Below are positions 29,635-35,104 of a DNA stretch of 35,104 nt, one piece after another (the stretch's first letter is position 1; every line of letters begins with the position of its first letter). Source of the DNA: Actinomycetota bacterium (lineage in GTDB: Bacteria > Actinomycetota > Acidimicrobiia > Spongiisociales > UBA5794); NCBI GenBank assembly GCA_030123765.1, contig JASJXX010000021.1, forward strand, positions 1 through 35,104, in the 5' to 3' direction. The position numbers and the translations under genes were made by a program. The notes under the pieces were generated by a model. That model saw only the letters and a program-made list of their open reading frames with translations. It was not told the origin of the DNA and did no database searches.

Positions 29635-29740
29635 CCGCCGGCCAAGGCGTTCCAGGTCCAGAACGTCCGGCGGCACCATGTTGTGCCGCTTATGTTCTTG
29701 TAGGCAACCTCCTGTGTAAAGACGATCATGAACCAGGAGG
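29635..29740 (+). promoter_or_regulatory. Structured infC leader: nested hairpins plus SD-sequestering stem
   Basis: ccgccgg 29635-29641 / ccggcgg 29667-29673; cgttc 29648-29652 / gaacg 29661-29665; cctcctg 29708-29714 / caggagg 29734-29740 (contains SD). Confidence 0.55.
29678..29719 (+). CDS. Putative 13-codon leader ORF MLCRLCSCRQPPV* in the infC leader
   Basis: ATG 29678, TAA 29717-29719; its 3' end covers the anti-SD CCTCCTG. Only a weak SD (ggcgg). Confidence 0.3.
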   Translation: MLCRLCSCRQPPV

Positions 29741-29747
29741 AACTCTT

Positions 29748-30305
29748 ATCGCAGAGCCACGGGTCAACGAACGAATCCGCGTCAAGCGCGTGCGTCTCAT
29801 CGCACCCGATGGTGCCCAGATCGGCGAGAAAGACATCGACGAAGCACGGTGGCTCGCAGCCCAGCTCGGACTCGACCTCGTTGAAGTTGCACCAGACGCT
29901 CGTCCACCGGTCGTACGGATGATGGATTACGGAAAGTTCAAGTACGACCAGTCGGTCAAAGCACGCGAAGCTCGTAAGAACCAGACCCGTACCGTCATCA
30001 AGGAAGTTCAGTTCAGGCCGAAGATCGGATCAAGCGACTTCGACGTCAAGCGCAAGCGAGTTGTGAAGTTCCTCATCCAGGGTGACAAGGTCAAATGCAC
30101 CATGCGGTTCCGCGGGCGTGAGATGGCTCACCCCCAGCTCGGACGTGACATCCTCAAGCGTCTCTTTGATGAGATCTCCGACTATGGGGAGATCGAGACG
30201 ATGCCCAAGCTAGAAGGGCGAAACATGACCATGGTCCTTGTGCCGGTGAAGAACCGTCCCATGGACCTGATCGAGAACGAAGACGAGAACGAAGACGAGG
30301 AGTAG
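29748..30305 (+). CDS. infC: Translation initiation factor IF-3, likely ATC start codon
   Basis: IAEPRVNERIRVKRVRLIAPDGAQIG...EVAPDARPPVVRMMDYGKFKYDQ; strong SD aggagg 29735-29740 seven nt before ATC 29748. Confidence 0.93.
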   Translation: MAEPRVNERIRVKRVRLIAPDGAQIGEKDIDEARWLAAQLGLDLVEVAPDARPPVVRMMDYGKFKYDQSVKAREARKNQTRTVIKEVQFRPKIGSSDFDVKRKRVVKFLIQGDKVKCTMRFRGREMAHPQLGRDILKRLFDEISDYGEIETMPKLEGRNMTMVLVPVKNRPMDLIENEDENEDEE

Positions 30306-30343
30306 CCAATCGGCTCTCCTCTCTCTCCCCACAGGAGCACACT

Positions 30344-30538
30344 GTGCCGAAAATGAAGACACACAAGGGCGCTGCAAAGCGCTTCAAACGGACGGGCACC
30401 GGCAAGATCAGGCATGACAAGGCCTGGCGCGGTCACAACCGGCACAAGAAGTCCACGACGCGCTGGCGGCGCGTCAAAGGCAAGTCCAACCTCGCAGGTG
30501 GCGATGCGAAGCGCATGCGCCGTCTGCTCCACCCGTAG
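30344..30538 (+). CDS. rpmI: 50S ribosomal protein L35
   Basis: MPKMKTHKGAAKRFKRTGTGKI; GTG start. Confidence 0.96.
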   Translation: MPKMKTHKGAAKRFKRTGTGKIRHDKAWRGHNRHKKSTTRWRRVKGKSNLAGGDAKRMRRLLHP

Positions 30539-30547
30539 GAGGCCCTC

Positions 30548-30907
30548 ATGGCTCGTGTCAAGCGATCTGTGGCCGCGCGCAAGAAGCGCAAGAAGGTAAT
30601 GGAGCGGGCTTCCGGTTACACCGGAGCCCGTTCACGGAGATATCGCGCTGCTCGTGAGCAGGTCATGCATGCAATGCAGGATTCCTACGACCACCGTCGT
30701 GCGCGCAAGGGGCAGTTCCGCCGCCTGTGGATCCAACGGATCAACGCCGCGGCTCGTATCAACGGTACGACGTACTCGCGTTTCATGGCCGCCCTCAAGA
30801 CCGCCGAGGTCGAGGTCGACCGAAAAATGCTCGCTGAGATGGCAGTGAACGACCCCGACGCGTTCGCCGCGCTTGTCGAGGTCACGAAGGCTGGCGCCAC
30901 GGAGTAA
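30548..30907 (+). CDS. rplT: 50S ribosomal protein L20
   Basis: [42 protein letters not shown]...[18 protein letters not shown]. Confidence 0.98.
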   Translation: MARVKRSVAARKKRKKVMERASGYTGARSRRYRAAREQVMHAMQDSYDHRRARKGQFRRLWIQRINAAARINGTTYSRFMAALKTAEVEVDRKMLAEMAVNDPDAFAALVEVTKAGATE

Positions 30908-30926
30908 TCCAGAGACGGATGCGACT

Positions 30927-30956
30927 ATCGGGCCCCCGTAACTGCGGGGGCCCGAT
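30927..30956. terminator. Perfect 12-bp hairpin after rplT (no U-tract)
   Basis: atcgggcccccg-taactg-cgggggcccgat. Confidence 0.65.
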
Positions 30957-31006
30957 CGCGTGGCACCCCCTACGCGATTGGCTCTGCGAGGACGTACGAT
31001 GGGCCG

Positions 31007-31750
31007 ATGGATCCCGCCATCACCTCCTCCAGCAACCCCGTGGTGAAGCGCTTTCGCAAGCTGCACAGGGCACGGGGGAGGAGGGAGACGGGCTTCACGC
31101 TCCTTGAGGGTCCCACCCTGTTCGCACTTGCAGCCGATGCAGGCGTCATCCCGGAGGCTGTGCTCATGGGGGAGTCAGACGAGGCGACCCAGGTCCTCTG
31201 CGCGGAGCGGGGGTGGGAACCCGTTCTCGTTCTGGCTGACGTTCTCGGAAGGGCAGCCGAGAGTATCCATCCTCAGAGCCCCGTCGTGATGATCGCAATT
31301 CCGCCGCCGTCTCCGATGCGCACGAGAGACACGCTCATTCTTCGGGATGTCTCCGATCCGGGAAACGTGGGAACGATGATCCGATCCGCCGCCGCTTTCG
31401 GGTGGGATGTGTGCATCAGCGGCGCGAGCGTCGATCCGTGGAGTCCCAAGGTGATTCGAGCAGGTGCCGGCGCACACTTCGCCCTCCAGATCTCGTCCTC
31501 GCACGACCCGATCTCCGACGCCCGCAATCTCGGGCTCGAGACCGTAGCCACGATTGTGTCGGATGGCCTCGACCCTGCACGCGGCGAGCAGCCCGTAGCT
31601 CTCCTCATCGGATCGGAGAACTCAGGGTTGTCTCCTGAGGACATCGGGCGCGCCGACCGCACGCTCACGCTCCCCATGTCAGGCGAGACGGAGAGCCTCA
31701 ACGCCGCCGTGGCGGCATCGATAGCGATGTACGCGCTCGGGCGGCTCTGA
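31007..31750 (+). CDS. TrmH/SpoU-family RNA 2'-O-methyltransferase
   Basis: ITSSSNPVVKRFRKLHRARGRRETGFTLLEGPTL; LRDVSDPGNVGTMIRSAAAFG, IGSENSGLS, LPMSGETESLNAAVAASIAMY. Confidence 0.93.
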   Translation: MDPAITSSSNPVVKRFRKLHRARGRRETGFTLLEGPTLFALAADAGVIPEAVLMGESDEATQVLCAERGWEPVLVLADVLGRAAESIHPQSPVVMIAIPPPSPMRTRDTLILRDVSDPGNVGTMIRSAAAFGWDVCISGASVDPWSPKVIRAGAGAHFALQISSSHDPISDARNLGLETVATIVSDGLDPARGEQPVALLIGSENSGLSPEDIGRADRTLTLPMSGETESLNAAVAASIAMYALGRL

Positions 31751-31837
31751 AGCTTCCGCTCGTACCGGTCAGAGCGTGGTTGCGCGAGGGAGGCTGGCGA
31801 CAAAAGTAGTTCTTCGGAAATGAGCGGGGTTTGGTGA

Positions 31838-31865
31838 TGGCAGAGATATGACAGGGGCTCTGCCA
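31838..31865. repeat. Inverted repeat TGGCAGAG-N12-CTCTGCCA at the housekeeping/accessory boundary
   Basis: Perfect 8-bp arms (31838-31845, 31858-31865) just upstream of the ISL3-like transposase start. Confidence 0.6.
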
Positions 31866-31904
31866 GTCTGACGGTAGTGAACACCTTCAGAATGGAGAGT
31901 CCCT

Positions 31905-32150
31905 GTGGAAATCGACCCTACTGTCATGTACGAGTTGCTTGTCGGACTCGGCAATGTAGACGTTGTGGGTGTCGACGACGTGGCGGATGAACCGATACGG
32001 GTCCATGTCGAGACGAGACAGCCGCGACCCGACTGTGGGCGGTGTGGGGACCCCGGCGGTGGTCAAGGAGCGGTCCTGTGGCCGAGCTGGTGGATCTGTG
32101 TGTGTTCGGCCGGCCTGCACGTCTGGTGTGGCGCAAGCACCGGTGGTCGA
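31905..32150 (+). pseudogene. ISL3-family transposase N-terminal fragment, frameshifted and truncated
   Basis: VGVDDVADEPIRVHVETRQPRPDCGRCG, then next frame TPAVVKER, then third frame VAELVDLCVFGRPARLVWRKHRWS: typical ISL3 N-terminal Zn-ribbon/HTH region. Confidence 0.75.
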
Positions 32151-32759
32151 GATGAGCCACAGCGCGGGGAACAGCCGGTGGCTCGCTGCGGCACGCAGGA
32201 ACCCTTGCAACTGTTGAGCGGTCCAGGCCTGCTGCTCCACTTTGGGAATCGCCCTGAGCTTCGGGGCGTGAGCCACGAACGCGACGTTGCGTGTCACGAT
32301 GCCTCTACGGGCGGCATCATTGAGGGCGCCACGGACGATGAGATGGATCTCCAACACGGTCTTGGGTGCCAGTGGTTTCCGCCCGTCGGTTGGATGGAGT
32401 TTCTGGTCGTAGAGCGCTTCGAGATGGTGTGGGCGCAGACGCCGAATCGGGACCTTGCCGAGGGTCGGGAGGATGTGCCGGTCGATCTTGCGGCGGTAGC
32501 CGTCCCAGGTGCTGCGAGCCAGCTCGAGTTTCTTGCCTGGCAGCTACCTGGTGGTCAGATAGGCCCCGAAGGTGAGTGATCTTCCTTCGTCGTTGCGTCC
32601 GTTGAGTTTCGCGGCAAGCCGCGCCGCCAACCTCTCTGCATCTTGTCGGTTGGTTCCTGCGGGGTGCCAAGTGCGACGTTCCTTTCCGGTGACCGGGTCC
32701 AAGCCTTCATAGATGACCGCATATCAACGGTCGCCCTTCTTGGCCACGTAGCCTTTCAC
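32140..32759 (-). pseudogene. Tyrosine recombinase/phage integrase remnant, two nonsense codons, C-terminal catalytic half missing
   Basis: Minus-strand conceptual translation VKGYVAKKGDR*YAVIYEGLDPVTGKERRTWHPAGTNRQDAERLAARLAAKLNG...TFGAYLTTR*LPGKKLELARSTWDGYRRKIDRHILPTLGKVPIRRLRPHHLEALYDQKL...LEIHLIVRGALNDAARRGIVTRNVAF...FPALWLISTTG. Confidence 0.85.
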
Positions 32760-33043
32760 GATTGCTTCTGCTACCGGGCTCCGACGTTTGGGACCCGGTA
32801 GAAGGATCGGTAGAAGAACCGGTGAACCGGAAGTCGAGCCGGTCCGGGCGCTCGGGAGGTTCTCGTGTGCCCCGACTTGATGGGAGTTGACCGAGATGGC
32901 CGGACTCGCATGAAGGTGTCTCGGACGAACCTGGATCGGTTCATTTGTGGGTCTCGATGATGTTTCGTGGCTGTGTGTGCACCGCCGGGGCGACTTCTCG
33001 GTTGCTCGATACATGTCGCGAATGGGTTTTCTTCGGAATGTTC

Positions 33044-33074
33044 TTGACTTTCAAGGTGGTTGAAGGTGTACGTT
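33044..33074 (+). promoter_or_regulatory. MerR-family-type promoter with 19-bp spacer and dyad
   Basis: TTGACT 33044-33049, 19-bp spacer, TACGTT 33069-33074; TTCAA/TTGAA dyad arms at 33050-33054 and 33060-33064. Confidence 0.7.
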
Positions 33075-33106
33075 CGATGAGTCGGCAGGAGCCGACGGGA
33101 CATTCG

Positions 33107-33337
33107 ATGAACGAGTTGATGATGGCAGAGCAGCAGGTGTTGACTGTGAATGGCATGACGTGTGACGGTTGTGAGCGGCGAATCGCGTCTGCCCTTGATG
33201 GCGTGTCGGGAATCGATGAGGCATCGGCAGATCACCAGGCCGGGATTGTGACGTTGCAGGTCGACCCGACGGTTGCCGGCCCGGACGCAGCGCGTAGTGT
33301 GATCGAGGAACTGGGTTATGAGGTGGTGTCGGGATGA
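33107..33337 (+). CDS. Heavy-metal-associated (HMA) domain protein
   Basis: VLTVNGMTCDGCERRIASALDGVSGIDEASADHQAGIVTLQVDP (GMTCxxC). Track start is upstream (32945); ATG 33107 or 33119/33122 is compatible with the MerR-type promoter. Confidence 0.85.
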   Translation: MNELMMAEQQVLTVNGMTCDGCERRIASALDGVSGIDEASADHQAGIVTLQVDPTVAGPDAARSVIEELGYEVVSG

Positions 33338-33744
33338 GGATCGGCGAGGTTGGTGCGGCGGTTGGCGTGGACACGTCGGCGATCCGCTATTACGAGTCGG
33401 TCGGAGTGTTACCCGAGCCGGATCGAACTGATTCGGGCTACCGGAGGTATTCGGAGGTCGACGTCGAGCGGCTGCGGTTTGTCGTCTTGGCGAGGTCCCT
33501 TGGCGTCGGGTTGAACGATATCCGTCAGATCTTGGGTCTTCGAGACAAGGGCGAGGCTCCATGCGGATTTGTCCGCGGGGTGTTGGATCGCCAGGTCGAC
33601 GCCGTAGAGGAACGGATCACCCAGTTGGAGGTCTTGTCGGGCGAGTTGCGCGAGCTACAGCGGGTTGCGCGCACGTTGCCAAACACCGGCTCGGACGATC
33701 CCTGCGTATGTCACATCCTCCAACCCGCCGGTGCACAGCATTGA
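33334..33744 (+). CDS. MerR-family metal-responsive regulator
   Basis: MRIGEVGAAVGVDTSAIRYYESVGVLPEPDRTDSGYRRYSEVDVERLRFV; Cys residues in EAPCGF and DDPCVCHIL. Confidence 0.9.
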   Translation: MRIGEVGAAVGVDTSAIRYYESVGVLPEPDRTDSGYRRYSEVDVERLRFVVLARSLGVGLNDIRQILGLRDKGEAPCGFVRGVLDRQVDAVEERITQLEVLSGELRELQRVARTLPNTGSDDPCVCHILQPAGAQH

Positions 33745-33772
33745 CGACGGAACAGATGCAACAACCGTATTG

Positions 33773-34009
33773 ATGAATGACAGTGATGAACATATGGCGA
33801 CGACAACATCAAAGACGTTCATAGTGAGGGGGTTTCATTGCAATGGATGCGCTGACAACCTGTCATCGGCGCTGAGCAACATGGATGGGGTGATCCGGGC
33901 TCGCGCCGACTACGACGAAGGCCGGGTAGAGGTGCGTTTCGACGCTGACCGCGTGTCTAAGCAGGACATCAGGGACCGGATCAGCGCCACAGGATTCGAA
34001 GCCAACTGA
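33773..34009 (+). CDS. Second HMA domain protein
   Basis: TFIVRGFHCNGCADNLSSALSNMDGVIRARADYDEGRVEVRFDADRVSKQDIRDRISATGFEAN (CxxC). Start ATG 33773 or 33794. Confidence 0.82.
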   Translation: MNDSDEHMATTTSKTFIVRGFHCNGCADNLSSALSNMDGVIRARADYDEGRVEVRFDADRVSKQDIRDRISATGFEAN

Positions 34010-34026
34010 ACCGACAAGGACCTGAC

Positions 34027-35104
34027 ATGGCGAACCAACACGGAGACACTGAGGGGGTAGAGACAGTCGGGCAGGCTGCGTTCCGGATGAAGATCGGCGG
34101 CATGTCGTGCTCGTTCTGCACCTCGACCATCGCCAAGGCCTACGCACGCATCGACGGTGTCTACGAAGTCGGTGTGTCCCTCGCCCACGAGGAGGGTCTC
34201 GTCAAGTACGACCCATCCAAGGTGACACCCGAGAAGCTGCGCCGCACCCTTGAGGAGATGGGATACACCTACCGTGATCCCGAGAAGGTGCGCAGCTTCG
34301 ACGATGACACCGCTGAGCTTCGCCGTGAACGGTTCCGGCTGACCGTCGCTGGGAGTTTCACGGTTGCGAGTCTTCTGCTGATGCTGGTTGGCCAGTGGCT
34401 CGACATTGTTGACATTCCCCTGATGCCACGGCTGCTGCTGGCCCTGGCGCTCAATACGATGTTCGTTACCGGCTGGTTCATCATGAAGATGGCTTGGGCG
34501 TCGCTGCGTCGCGGCATCCTCAATCAACATGTGCTGTTGGAGTTCGCGGCGTTCGCTGGTATCGCGGGTGGGTTTCTCGGACTGTTCGTCCTCGACAACT
34601 TCCCCGTCGGGGACTTCTTCGCCGCCGCCACCCTCGTCACGACATATCACATCTTGTCGCACTACTCGTCGCTGGTGGTGCGCACCCGGTCGTCCCAGGC
34701 GGTACGTCGTCTCATGGATCTACGCCCCGATACCGCCCGGGTCATCCGTGACGGGCAGGAGGTCGAGGTCCCTATCGAGGAGGTGGTCGCAGGGGACAGG
34801 GTCCGAATCCGGCCCGGCGAGTCGATCCCGGTCGACGGCTACGTCATCGACGGCGTCTCCGCAGTGGATGAGGCGCTGGTGACCGGCGAATCGATCCCCG
34901 CCGAGAAGGTCTCCGGTGACGAGGTGATCGGCGGCTCGATCAACCAGACCGGCACCCTCGTCGTCAATGTGACCCACGTCGGGGACGACGCCTTCTTGTC
35001 CCAGATCGCCCGCTCCATCGACGAGGCCCGTAGCCTGCGCCCCGGTGTCCTCCAGGTCGTCGATGTCGTGCTGCGTTACTTCGCCCCCACCGTGCTCATC
35101 TTCG
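34027..35104 (+). CDS. P1B-type heavy-metal-translocating ATPase, N-terminal part (runs off window)
   Basis: Open frame from ATG 34027: MANQHGDTEGVETVGQAAFRMKIGGMSCSFCTSTIAKAYARIDGVYEVGVSLAHEEG...IEEVVAGDRVRIRPGESIPVDGYVIDGVSAVDEALVTGESIPAEK; actuator TGES motif. Missing from the track because no stop lies in the window. Confidence 0.92.
   Translation, partial: MANQHGDTEGVETVGQAAFRMKIGGMSCSFCTSTIAKAYARIDGVYEVGVSLAHEEGLVKYDPSKVTPEKLRRTLEEMGYTYRDPEKVRSFDDDTAELRRERFRLTVAGSFTVASLLLMLVGQWLDIVDIPLMPRLLLALALNTMFVTGWFIMKMAWASLRRGILNQHVLLEFAAFAGIAGGFLGLFVLDNFPVGDFFAAATLVTTYHILSHYSSLVVRTRSSQAVRRLMDLRPDTARVIRDGQEVEVPIEEVVAGDRVRIRPGESIPVDGYVIDGVSAVDEALVTGESIPAEKVSGDEVIGGSINQTGTLVVNVTHVGDDAFLSQIARSIDEARSLRPGVLQVVDVVLRYFAPTVLIF

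Noticed and set aside
200-31809. Shared 11-mer GACAAAAGTAG near 203 and near 31799 as possible island ends
   Set aside because: An 11-bp exact match is expected many times by chance in 35 kb.
32544-32726. Stop-codon readthrough or recoding (TGA/TAG as Trp) in the integrase
   Set aside because: TGA and TAG act as normal stops throughout the window and the gene is also truncated, so simple decay explains it.
33910-34662. 250-aa minus-strand ORF over the P1B-ATPase region
   Set aside because: The + strand frame gives a clear P1B-ATPase that the track omitted only because it runs off the window.
1-35104. tRNA/rRNA genes
   Set aside because: No cloverleaf-like or rRNA-like sequence recognised by eye; a tRNAscan-SE/barrnap run would be needed to exclude them.

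Overview
The window is a high-GC, actinobacterial-type chromosomal segment (possibly Acidimicrobiia-like; taxonomy not tested). From ~250 to 31,750 it is densely packed with + strand housekeeping genes: DUF6167-like, alaS, ruvX, mltG, aroE, A24 prepilin peptidase, aroC, aroK, aroB, efp, nusB, pyrR, pyrB, pyrC, carA, carB, pyrD, pyrF, mihF, gmk, rpoZ, coaBC, priA-like, def, fmt, rpe, REC-GGDEF, FMN riboswitch, ribD, ribE, ribBA, ribH, infC, rpmI, rplT and a SpoU-family rRNA methyltransferase. From ~31,840 onward it is accessory DNA. This contains a frameshifted ISL3-type transposase N-terminus, fused at a short shared sequence to a minus-strand tyrosine-integrase remnant with two Trp-to-stop mutations. 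A metal-resistance operon follows (HMA protein, MerR, HMA protein, P1B-ATPase running off the window). The observations most worth a second look are cis-regulatory: (1) a pyr leader in which a PyrR-binding loop overlaps the Shine-Dalgarno (SD) sequence of an unannotated 25-codon ORF that overlaps pyrR and has a terminator-like hairpin inside it; (2) an infC leader with nested hairpins, a Cys-rich 13-codon ORF, a perfect SD-sequestering stem and a likely ATC start codon; (3) an FMN riboswitch whose P1 helix contains the ribD SD; (4) recurrent TANNNT-N6-8-start signatures suggesting leaderless transcripts; (5) a TTGAC(T)-N19-TANNNT MerR-type promoter that revises the start of the first HMA gene. 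All calls are from reading the sequence by eye; no searches or folding were run.
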